Shown here in pieces: positions 1-5,557 of a DNA stretch of 5,698 bases. The position numbers were made by a program, and so were the translations under genes. The notes below the pieces were generated by a model. It did not search any database and was not told where the DNA came from. It was given only the letters and a program-made list of their open reading frames with translations. The DNA comes from Sphingomonadales bacterium (GTDB lineage Bacteria > Pseudomonadota > Alphaproteobacteria > Sphingomonadales > Sphingomonadaceae): NCBI GenBank assembly GCA_013298745.1, contig JAAFIT010000180.1, positions 1 through 5,698 of the forward strand, given 5' to 3'. Numbering within the stretch: position 1 is the first letter of the stretch; each line of letters starts with the position of its first letter.

Positions 1-427
1 AGCGGGCGATGCCTTCCGAATCGAGCGCATTGCCGAGCGTGTTCTTGTTGCCGCCGGGCAGGCGGTCCGGGAACAGGCCGGAATAGGGCGTGCCATTGGC
101 CTGTTTGAACACCTTGGTGTCGGTCAAGTTGAAGCCGCTGACGGCGCCGGTCGTCTTGTCGATGTTGACCTTGAAGGCTTCGATGCGCGGGGCGAAATCG
201 ATGGTGCCACCGCCGGGGCCACGATCGCTAATGCCGTAAAAGGTGTCTGACCCGGCATGGTAGATCATGTCGGACCCAAAGCTCAGCCGGTTGTCGTTTG
301 GCGTGCCGCCCGGTGCCAGGTCGGTCGCGCCACCCGCGACTTCAAGGACGCCGCCAAAGCTGATCGCGGCATGGGCCGGTGCGGCCAGGGCCAGCACGGC
401 AGCAGTCACAAATCCAAGATTGCGCAT
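1..427 (-). CDS. Phytase-like esterase (esterase-like activity of phytase family), secreted, 5' part only
   Basis: This is the N-terminal 142 residues of a gene that runs off the left edge. Residues 1-21 (MRNLGFVTAAVLALAAPAHA and one more Ala) form a signal peptide: a short basic start, a hydrophobic core and an AHA-type cleavage site, so the product should be exported to the periplasm or beyond. The mature part carries features typical of the phytase-like family (Pfam Phytase-like): FGSDMIYHAGSDTFYGISDRGPGG around residues 50-73 in an early beta-propeller-type strand, an APRIEAF strand, and LDSEGIAR near residue 135, matching the family's acidic D(P/S)EG signature. Members are annotated as phosphomonoesterase or esterase-like; the substrate is not predictable here. 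An in-frame ATG lies two codons upstream at 433, but AGGGG ends 7 nt before the ATG at 427, which favours 427. Residue positions are approximate. The C-terminal part, including any sorting signal, is outside the window. Confidence 0.82.
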   Translation of the reverse strand, partial: MRNLGFVTAAVLALAAPAHAAISFGGVLEVAGGATDLAPGGTPNDNRLSFGSDMIYHAGSDTFYGISDRGPGGGTIDFAPRIEAFKVNIDKTTGAVSGFNLTDTKVFKQANGTPYSGLFPDRLPGGNKNTLGNALDSEGIAR

Positions 428-434
428 GATCATT

Positions 435-454
435 CCCCTGTTTGATGACAGGGG
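435..454 (-). promoter_or_regulatory. Hairpin containing the Shine-Dalgarno of the phytase-like gene
   Basis: CCCCTGT and ACAGGGG form a perfect 7-bp stem with a 6-nt loop just before the start codon at 427. On the minus-strand RNA the 3' arm contains AGGGG, the ribosome binding sequence of the phytase-like gene, so the stem would hide it when folded. The inverted repeat is directly visible; a role in translational control is inference. Seven complementary bases in GC-rich DNA can also arise by chance. Confidence 0.5.
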
Positions 455-466
455 CGTTAATCATGA

Positions 467-512
467 AGTGTTTCACGGATGCGACGATCCCGTGACGTTC
501 ATGTGAAGCACT
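467..512. repeat. Long inverted repeat in the acyl-CoA ligase/phytase-like spacer
   Basis: AGTGTTTCAC (467-476) pairs with GTGAAGCACT (503-512) over 10 positions with a single G-T wobble. Inside lies a smaller GGAT/ATCC stem (477-480 with 487-490). A competing stem, TCACGG (473-478) with CCGTGA (490-495), shares bases with the long one. A third stem, ACTGGC (510-515) with GCCAGT (521-526), overlaps its outer end. No T-run follows any of them on the minus strand, so none is a standard intrinsic terminator. The element lies downstream of the acyl-CoA ligase stop and upstream of the phytase-like start. It could be an operator, a leader structure or a 3' end stabiliser. Confidence 0.5.
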
Positions 513-543
513 GGCGTGCGGCCAGTTGTGCCGGGGATTTTTT

Positions 544-2109
544 TCAGCCGATTTGGCGCCCATCGCTGGGCCAATAGGGCGTGCGCAGGTCCTTCTTCAA
601 AATCTTGCCGCTGGCGTTGCGCGGCAGCACGTCGATGAAATCGACGCTCTTGGGCACCTTGTAGCCGGCAATGCGAGCGCGGGCGAAGGCGATCAGCGCT
701 TCGGGCGTCACCTCGCCCTTGCGGACGACAATGGCCTTGACCGCTTCCCCCCAGCGTGCGTCGGGAACGCCGATGACGGCACAATCGACGACGTCGGGGT
801 GCTCGTGCAGGGCGTTTTCGACTTCGGCGGGGTAGATGTTTTCGGCGCCCGAAACGATCATGTCCTTCACCCGGTCGAACAGCGTCAGATAGCCGTCGGC
901 GTCGACAAAGCCGGCGTCACCGGTTCGGTACCAGCCATCCTGCATCGCCTTGGCGGTCGCCTCCGGGTTGCCGTGATAGCCCGACATGTTGCTCACCGAT
1001 TTGATCGCCACCTCGCCGATCGCGCCGGTGGGCAGATCATGGCCATCGGCATCGATGATGCGAATTTCATTGCCCGGAAACGGCTTGCCGCAGCCGAGCA
1101 TGCGCGGATTGCCGGCTGGATCATGGTCGCTTGGCGGCAGATAGACCACGGTGCCGCAGGTTTCGGTAGCGCCATAGCATTGGACGAAGCTGGCATTGGG
1201 AAAGGCCAGCATCGAGCGGCGCAGGATATCGAGCGGAATCGGCGAGGCGCCATAGAGCAGCTCGGTGAGGCTCGACAGGTCGGTGGGCGCGGTTTCGAGG
1301 TGCTGGAGGATGGCAGCGAGCACCGCCGGCACCGCGAACATCTTGGTGATGCGCTGCGTCGCCACGGCGTCGACAATGCCGGCGATATCGGGGCGCGGCA
1401 GGATGACCATGGTGGCGCCGGCTTCGAGCGCGTGCAGCGCCCAGCCGGTGCCGCCGATATGGAACAAGGGCATGGCAACCAGACAGACATCCTCCTCGTC
1501 CCACTGGCTCCAGGCTTCGCCTGTCAACGGCCCCTTGCTGATGACGCCGAGCAGCGCGCGGTGCGACAGCAGCGCGCCTTTTGGAAAGCCGGTGGTGCCG
1601 CTGGTATAAAGCTGGATGGCAATATCTTCGGCGTCGGCCGGGTGCATCGCCGCGTCGGGCTGGTGGGCCGCCACCCGATCGCCAAAGGCGGGGCGACCGC
1701 CGTGGCTGCCATCGATGAGAATGATCGCCGAAACGCCGGCGGCGGCGCGGGCTTCGTCGGCGACGCCGGCGAACTGCGCCTCGCTGATCAGCACGCCGAT
1801 GCCGGCATCGCCAAGGATATAGGCGATCTCGCGCGCCACCAGCCGGGCGTTGATCGCGACCAGCACGGCACCAATGCGGAGGCAGGCGCACATCACCACG
1901 ACATAATCGGGGTGGTTCAGCCCCAGCCAGCCGACCCGATCGCCGGCCTTGACGCCTTCGGAACGCAATGCCGCGACGGTGCGCAAAACGCGGTCATGCA
2001 TCGCCGCATAGCTGATAATGGCACCGTCGAAAACGATCGCAGCCTTGTCGGGCGTTGCCGCGGCATGCGCCGCGGTCAGCTCGGCAAGAGTCTTGAACTT
2101 GTGCGCCAT
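544..2109 (-). CDS. AMP-forming acyl-CoA ligase (fatty-acyl-CoA synthetase, FadD-like)
   Basis: Activates a carboxylic acid with ATP to an acyl-adenylate, then transfers it to CoA; a fatty acid is the likeliest substrate. The 521-residue product is full length for the ANL superfamily. Motifs in order: phosphate-binding loop LYTSGTTGFPKG (167-178), MPLFH (213-217), YGATETCG (312-319), GWYRTGD (392-398), hinge-region DRVKDMI (412-418), then the C-terminal domain with SGKILKK (500-506), where K502 is the expected adenylation lysine. There is no signal peptide or membrane segment, so it is cytosolic. The frame stays open 32 codons further upstream to 2205, but GGGGAG sits 7 nt before the ATG at 2109 and the extension has no family resemblance, so 2109 is chosen. 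It is transcribed away from the regulator gene. The family is certain; chain length and substrate class (fatty, aromatic or other acid) cannot be read from the sequence. Confidence 0.95.
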   Translation of the reverse strand: MAHKFKTLAELTAAHAAATPDKAAIVFDGAIISYAAMHDRVLRTVAALRSEGVKAGDRVGWLGLNHPDYVVVMCACLRIGAVLVAINARLVAREIAYILGDAGIGVLISEAQFAGVADEARAAAGVSAIILIDGSHGGRPAFGDRVAAHQPDAAMHPADAEDIAIQLYTSGTTGFPKGALLSHRALLGVISKGPLTGEAWSQWDEEDVCLVAMPLFHIGGTGWALHALEAGATMVILPRPDIAGIVDAVATQRITKMFAVPAVLAAILQHLETAPTDLSSLTELLYGASPIPLDILRRSMLAFPNASFVQCYGATETCGTVVYLPPSDHDPAGNPRMLGCGKPFPGNEIRIIDADGHDLPTGAIGEVAIKSVSNMSGYHGNPEATAKAMQDGWYRTGDAGFVDADGYLTLFDRVKDMIVSGAENIYPAEVENALHEHPDVVDCAVIGVPDARWGEAVKAIVVRKGEVTPEALIAFARARIAGYKVPKSVDFIDVLPRNASGKILKKDLRTPYWPSDGRQIG

Positions 2110-2187
2110 CGATTGTCTCCCCTCGGCCATTGTGCCGCGGGCCGGCGCGCGGGGCCATAGGCGATTGAGGGAGGGCCTGGGCCATGC

Positions 2188-2193
2188 ATAATA
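2188..2193 (-). promoter_or_regulatory. Possible -10 element (TATTAT) for the acyl-CoA ligase
   Basis: TATTAT on the minus strand is the most AT-rich hexamer in the leader of the acyl-CoA ligase, about 80 bp before its start codon and just downstream of the minus-strand terminator. No convincing -35 hexamer is seen 16-18 bp further upstream, so this is a weak call. Confidence 0.2.
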
Positions 2194-2203
2194 TGGGTGC
2201 GCC

Positions 2204-2244
2204 AAAGAGAAGAGGGGGCGGCCGTGGTCAGCGGCCGCCCCCTC
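2204..2244 (-). terminator. Strong GC-rich intrinsic terminator, minus strand
   Basis: Positions 2212-2224 and 2232-2244 form a perfect 13-bp stem (GAGGGGGCGGCCG with its complement) around a 7-nt loop. Read on the minus strand it is followed at once by TTCTCTTT, a T-rich tail. On the plus strand the next bases (AACACG) are not T-rich, so the element points leftwards. It lies upstream of the acyl-CoA ligase promoter region and would shield that gene from transcription entering from the right. It also implies a minus-strand transcript starting somewhere between about 2250 and 2550. Confidence 0.75.
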
Positions 2245-2400
2245 AACACGTGGCGCCGCCGAGGGAGTGGCGCGACGTGGACACCGGCGCGCGGGCGCGG
2301 GCGATCAGACCTTCGACGCGGGGATGTCGAAGCAACGGCCGGGCCCCATGTTGGGGCACGTGCTGTCGGACGGTGCGGGTCGGGCGCACCATCGTGTTTT
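2204..2400 (-). ncRNA. Candidate structured small RNA ending at the 2204-2244 terminator
   Basis: On the minus strand from about 2400 down to 2204, five stem-loops follow each other: 2372-2377/2385-2390 (6 bp), 2343-2348/2352-2357 (6 bp, 3-nt loop), 2311-2317/2326-2332 (7 bp, CTTCGAC/GTCGAAG), 2247-2257/2269-2279 (11 bp with one mismatch, 11-nt loop), and the 13-bp terminator stem with its T-rich tail. No recognised protein family is found in the three minus-strand frames here, and no known RNA family (tRNA, tmRNA, SRP RNA, RNase P, 6S) was recognised. The 5' end is a guess: no clear promoter was found upstream. High GC makes some chance stems likely, so the best support is the terminator plus the 11-bp stem. 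A very short gene in place of an RNA gene is the main alternative. Confidence 0.4.
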
Positions 2401-2470
2401 CTGGCGTTTGAAGCTGAAGCAAGGCTAGCCTGAATTGCGGCAGCACGACATGATGCCGGAATGATATCGA

Positions 2471-2503
2471 GCCGATGATTTGCCGATGAAATGCCGATGA
2501 TGG
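2471..2503 (+). promoter_or_regulatory. Three 11-bp direct repeats, likely winged-helix binding sites
   Basis: GCCGATGA occurs at 2471, 2482 and 2493, exactly 11 bp apart, each followed by three variable bases. A related GCCGGAATGAT lies out of register at 2455. OmpR/PhoB-type winged-helix domains bind direct repeats spaced about 11 bp, one helical turn, in a head-to-tail array. The next gene downstream encodes such a domain. The array ends about 8-10 bp before an AT-rich AAGATA/GATAGC stretch (2509-2516) that could act as a -10, the geometry seen at PhoB-activated promoters lacking a good -35. The repeats are seen directly; autoregulation is inference. Confidence 0.55.
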
Positions 2504-2554
2504 GTCAAAAGATAGCGCTTTGTCGGTCACAGGGGGCTTCTCAACGCAAGGGCA

Positions 2555-2570
2555 GCCAGTAAGGACTGGC
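2555..2570 (+). promoter_or_regulatory. Shine-Dalgarno displayed in a hairpin loop before the regulator start
   Basis: GCCAGT AAGG ACTGGC is a perfect 16-bp inverted repeat: a 6-bp stem with the tetraloop AAGG. AAGGA is the Shine-Dalgarno, 5 nt before the ATG at 2571, and this fixes that ATG as the preferred start over ATG 2577 (spacing 11) and over the TTG at 2520 (no Shine-Dalgarno). The stem abuts the start codon, so folding would affect ribosome access. As DNA it could also be an operator dyad. Confidence 0.55.
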
Positions 2571-4496
2571 ATGGTAATGCCTGATCCGGTGCAGATTAAT
2601 CTCGCGTATGCCTCGCCATTCCAGCTGGCGGAGATGGTTGTCGAACCGGCGCTGTGCCGCGTGACCGTGGCCGACGGCGCACAGGAATCACTCGAACCCC
2701 GCGTCATGCAGGTGCTGGTGGTGCTGGCGATGGCCAATGGCGGTATTGTTTCGCGCGATGACCTGCTGCGCCAGTGCTGGGAGGGCCGCATCGTTGGTGA
2801 CGACGCCATCAACCGCGTCATCGTTCGGTTGCGCAAGCTGGTCGAAAAGCACGGCGCCGGCGCTGCACGCATCGAAACCATCACCAAGGTTGGCTATCGG
2901 TTGATCGGCCAGGTGGCGTTGGTGGCGTCACGCCGTCCAGCGCCGCTGGGGGCTGTGCCCGCTGCTGCCGCGACAACGCCGGCTTCGGTCGGCAAGCCAA
3001 TCCTCGCCGTGATGGCCTTCGACAATCTCGGCGGCGGCGACGACATGGCCTATTTTTCCGACGGCATCAGCGAGGAGATTCTGCAGGCGATTTCGCGCGC
3101 CCGCGGCATCAGTGTCATCGGCAAGGCATCAAGTTTCCGCTTTCGCGGCGCTGAGAAAACGCCGCGGCAGATCGTTACCGAGCTTGGCGCCACGCATATG
3201 CTCGATGGCTCGGTGCGGCGGTCTGGCGGGCACCTGCGCATCAATGCCCAGTTGGTCGATGTTCAGACGCAGCTGACGCTGTGGAGTGATCGCTATGACC
3301 GGGCAGCAACCGATATTCTGGTGGTGCAGGACGAGATCGCCGCCGCGATTGCCGCGGCTCTCGACACGCATTTCACCCCGGCGGCGGCGCGTACGGCGAT
3401 CAACCCGAAGGCCTATGACCTGTATTTGCAGGCACGCGCGGTTTATGGCCGCGACAACAGTCTTGGCGAGCAGCTGAAGTGCATCGCGCTGCTCGAGGCG
3501 GCGGTGGCGAAGGCAGCGGATTTCGCCCCGGCCTGGGGCTTGCTTGCCATGTTCCGTGGCCTTGCCCTGCCGCGTACGAGTGACAGCGAAGGCGAAACGA
3601 TGCGGATCGCGGCGCGGGCCGAAGCGGCGCGGGCGTTGGCGATCGATCCGGAATGCGGCCAGGCGATGATGGCGCTGGCGCTGCTGCGGCCGGCGTTCGG
3701 CCATTATGCCGAAAAGACCCAGCTTGCCGAAAGCGCCTATCGCATGAGCCGGGGCGATTCGACGGTCGCTGCCTTTTATGCCGCTTCGCTTGCCAATATC
3801 GGCCGCGTTCGCGAGGCGTGTGACGTGCTTGATGCGATCGTGGCGCGTGAGCCGCTGGCACCGTCGTTCGCCGCCACCCGCGCCTATTTCTATCGATCGG
3901 CGGGCCGCCGCGCCGAGGCGGATCGTCTTGCTGACGAGTTGATGACGACATTTCCGCAATCGGACTATGCGATGGTGATCGCCGGCTTGATCGCCATCTA
4001 TCGGAGCGACCACGCCGCCGCCGAAGCCATTGTTGCGCACGCGGCACCCGGCCAGTGCGCCCTCCTGCGCAGCACGCTGGCGTTTCACCAGGCCAGCCGC
4101 GACCAGCCCGGTGCGGCGCGCACAGCCTGGGTTCGCGCCATGCTCGCCGCTTCCTATCCGATCAGCTTCATCGTGCGGCTCGGCAACGCCGCACATGTCG
4201 GTGAAACCGATCTGGCGATCGATCATCTTTTGCAGGCAATCATCGAAAACCGCCCGATTGCCTATGATGCCGATGATGAAGGGCGCGGTGTCGCCCGCGC
4301 CAATATCCCGGCGGCGCTGTTCGGCGTGCCGACGGAGGCCTTGCGCCGGCACAAGCGCTTCGCCGAAGCCTGTGTGCGGTTGGGCCTTCATGCCTATTGG
4401 CAGGCGCACGACCGTTGGCCCGATTGTGTCGATGATCTTGCTGGTGTCTATGATTTCAAGGCGGAGTGCGCGCGGGTGGCAGCCGCCCTCGGCTGA
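2571..4496 (+). CDS. Winged-helix / TolB-like / TPR one-component transcriptional regulator
   Basis: A 641-residue regulator. Residues about 19-113 are an OmpR/PhoB-type winged helix (Trans_reg_C): the recognition-helix and wing region spans about 75-112 and includes GDDAINRVIVRLRKL and the ITKVGYRLI end typical of CadC-like proteins. An Ala/Pro-rich linker follows (114-141). Residues about 142-264 match the TolB-like/FlgO-like domain that accompanies such regulators: PILAVMAFDNLGG, FSDGISEEIL, FRFRG, LGATHMLDGSVRR, LVDVQTQLTLWSDRYDR, QDEIA. From about 277 to 560 come helical TPR-like repeats (KAYDLYLQARAVY, AARALAIDPECGQAM, REPLAPSFAATRAYF). The C-terminus (LGLHAYWQAHDRWPDCV) is also family-typical. 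No 20-residue hydrophobic segment is present, so it lacks the CadC membrane anchor. The ATG at 2571 is chosen by AAGGA at 5 nt. The three 11-bp repeats upstream are its probable own binding site. Signal and target genes are unknown. Confidence 0.9.
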   Translation: MVMPDPVQINLAYASPFQLAEMVVEPALCRVTVADGAQESLEPRVMQVLVVLAMANGGIVSRDDLLRQCWEGRIVGDDAINRVIVRLRKLVEKHGAGAARIETITKVGYRLIGQVALVASRRPAPLGAVPAAAATTPASVGKPILAVMAFDNLGGGDDMAYFSDGISEEILQAISRARGISVIGKASSFRFRGAEKTPRQIVTELGATHMLDGSVRRSGGHLRINAQLVDVQTQLTLWSDRYDRAATDILVVQDEIAAAIAAALDTHFTPAAARTAINPKAYDLYLQARAVYGRDNSLGEQLKCIALLEAAVAKAADFAPAWGLLAMFRGLALPRTSDSEGETMRIAARAEAARALAIDPECGQAMMALALLRPAFGHYAEKTQLAESAYRMSRGDSTVAAFYAASLANIGRVREACDVLDAIVAREPLAPSFAATRAYFYRSAGRRAEADRLADELMTTFPQSDYAMVIAGLIAIYRSDHAAAEAIVAHAAPGQCALLRSTLAFHQASRDQPGAARTAWVRAMLAASYPISFIVRLGNAAHVGETDLAIDHLLQAIIENRPIAYDADDEGRGVARANIPAALFGVPTEALRRHKRFAEACVRLGLHAYWQAHDRWPDCVDDLAGVYDFKAECARVAAALG

Positions 4497-4505
4497 CGCC
4501 ATCAG
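4480..4505. other. Convergent gene junction with a hairpin over the regulator stop codon
   Basis: The regulator's TGA (4494-4496) and the aldo/keto reductase's TGA (4502-4504, minus strand) are 5 nt apart. CAGCCG (4480-4485) and CGGCTG (4490-4495) form a perfect 6-bp stem with a 4-nt loop that overlaps the regulator stop. Neither side has a T-run, so it is not a standard intrinsic terminator. Transcripts of both genes are therefore likely to run into each other's coding region unless Rho or collision stops them. Confidence 0.45.
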
Positions 4506-5557
4506 GCTTTGGCATCGCCCAGATTATACTTCATGATCGATCCGTGCCGGCCGTTGCGGTCCCGTTCCAGCGCATAGACCGGGCCGGTCGGGCCCGCTGC
4601 CTTTGCCAGAACGGCGGCGATTTCGGCATTGTCGGCAGCGTCGAGCCGGGTGGTGCCGATCCGCAGCGTGTCGGGCAGATGCCGCGGATGGCTGGCCCCG
4701 ACGATCACGGCAGCGACATGCGGCCGATCGAGGACATGCCGTGCGGCAACCGCGGCGATCGTCGTGTTGTGGCGATCGGCGATGCGGCGCAGGGTTTGCA
4801 GCAGGGTCTGGAACAGGCCCCAGCCGCCGAATTCGTCGATGATCAGCCGGTATTTGATCAGCGATCGGTTGGTCAGCGTTGTCGGCGCCGGCTTCGCGAG
4901 CCAGGCATCGGTGAGGAAACCCCCGGCAAGGCTACCATAGCAGAGTAGCTTCGTGCCCTGTTCGGCACAGACGTCGGTGAATGCCCCGGCCGGGCGCCGG
5001 TCGAGCAGCGAGTATTGCACTTGCATGGTGGTGAAGGGCACCCCGGCGGCGGCGATTTCGGCGACATGCGCCGCATCGAAATTGGTGCCGCTGACATGGG
5101 CAATCTTGCCCTCCGCCTGCAGGTCCTTGAGGTGCAACGCCGCCTCGATAAAGCGTGGCTGGTCATAATCCCACCAATGGAACTGGACGAGATCGAGCCG
5201 CTCCATCCGCAGCCGCTGCAACGACCGATCGATGATGCGGCGCACATCCGCTCCAGAGATCGTCGGCAGCAATTCGAGATCGGGGACGAACTTGGTGTGG
5301 ACCCGCAGCCGCGCCAGAGCGTCGGCACCGCGCTTGTTCAACAGATGCTCGCGGAAATCGCCGATCATCGCTTCGACGCCGGTGTAGATATCGGCGCAAT
5401 CGAAGGTGGTGATGCCGGCGTCGTAATAGGTGGCGAGATCGCCCGACACGTGATCGCGCGCCACCGCGCCATGATCACCGGCAAGTTGCCAGCCGCCGCG
5501 GATCACGCGCGAGATAGTGTAGCCGGGGGCGAGATCGAAGGTTTCGCTGAAGCTCAT
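4502..5557 (-). CDS. Aldo/keto reductase (NAD(P)H-dependent oxidoreductase)
   Basis: A 351-residue, full-length cytosolic (beta/alpha)8-barrel reductase that interconverts a carbonyl and an alcohol using a nicotinamide cofactor. The catalytic tetrad is complete: D53 and Y58 in TTFDCADIYTG, K89 in VHTKF, and H127 in DLVQFHWWD. The cofactor-binding end is recognisable as VIVGASHPRHLPD (284-296). The C-terminal tail, LERDRNGRHGSIMKYNL (330-346), is typical of one uncharacterised AKR subgroup; substrate unknown. The frame extends upstream to a GTG at 5656, but that stretch has poor codon bias and overlaps another gene. AAGGG lies 7 nt before the ATG at 5557, which is chosen. The start codon overlaps the upstream gene's stop as ATGA, so the two are probably co-transcribed and translationally coupled. 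It converges on the regulator gene with 5 nt between stops. Confidence 0.93.
   Translation of the reverse strand: MSFSETFDLAPGYTISRVIRGGWQLAGDHGAVARDHVSGDLATYYDAGITTFDCADIYTGVEAMIGDFREHLLNKRGADALARLRVHTKFVPDLELLPTISGADVRRIIDRSLQRLRMERLDLVQFHWWDYDQPRFIEAALHLKDLQAEGKIAHVSGTNFDAAHVAEIAAAGVPFTTMQVQYSLLDRRPAGAFTDVCAEQGTKLLCYGSLAGGFLTDAWLAKPAPTTLTNRSLIKYRLIIDEFGGWGLFQTLLQTLRRIADRHNTTIAAVAARHVLDRPHVAAVIVGASHPRHLPDTLRIGTTRLDAADNAEIAAVLAKAAGPTGPVYALERDRNGRHGSIMKYNLGDAKA

Larger units (their letters stand above)
2110..2570. other. Divergent intergenic region of 461 bp
   Basis: Separates the leftward acyl-CoA ligase from the rightward regulator. From left to right it holds the ligase leader with its Shine-Dalgarno and possible -10 element (2110-2200), the minus-strand terminator and stem-loop series (2204-2400), a stretch with no recognised signal (2401-2454), three 11-bp repeats (2471-2503), and the regulator leader with a hairpin around its Shine-Dalgarno (2504-2570). 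No convincing protein-coding gene was found on either strand. Confidence 0.7.

Noticed and set aside
437..452. Pho box in front of the phytase-like gene
   Set aside because: Only one half-site (CTGTCAT) matches; the position 11 bp later is CAGGGGA, which does not, and the site is too close to the start codon for an activator.
526..2160. A 544-codon open frame on the plus strand covering nearly the whole acyl-CoA ligase gene
   Set aside because: It is antisense to a gene with all ANL-superfamily motifs; it has no recognisable domain and reads as the low-complexity His/Asp/Gly/Arg-rich shadow common in GC-rich coding DNA.
2110..2205. A 32-residue N-terminal extension of the acyl-CoA ligase from an upstream ATG
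   Set aside because: The upstream ATG has no Shine-Dalgarno, the extension is unlike the family, and a strong GGGGAG lies 7 nt before the ATG at 2109.
2212..2244. The GC-rich hairpin as terminator for plus-strand transcription
   Set aside because: The plus-strand sequence after the stem is AACACGTGG, with no T-run; the T-rich tail is on the minus-strand side.
2243..2887. A 214-codon minus-strand frame overlapping the start of the regulator
   Set aside because: Most of it is antisense to the regulator's DNA-binding domain; no domain is recognised. Only its last 49 codons lie mainly in the orphan region and are mentioned separately.
3129..4502. A 457-codon open frame on the minus strand opposite the regulator
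   Set aside because: Antisense shadow of a gene with clear winged-helix, TolB-like and TPR features; no family resemblance and poor third-position bias of its own.
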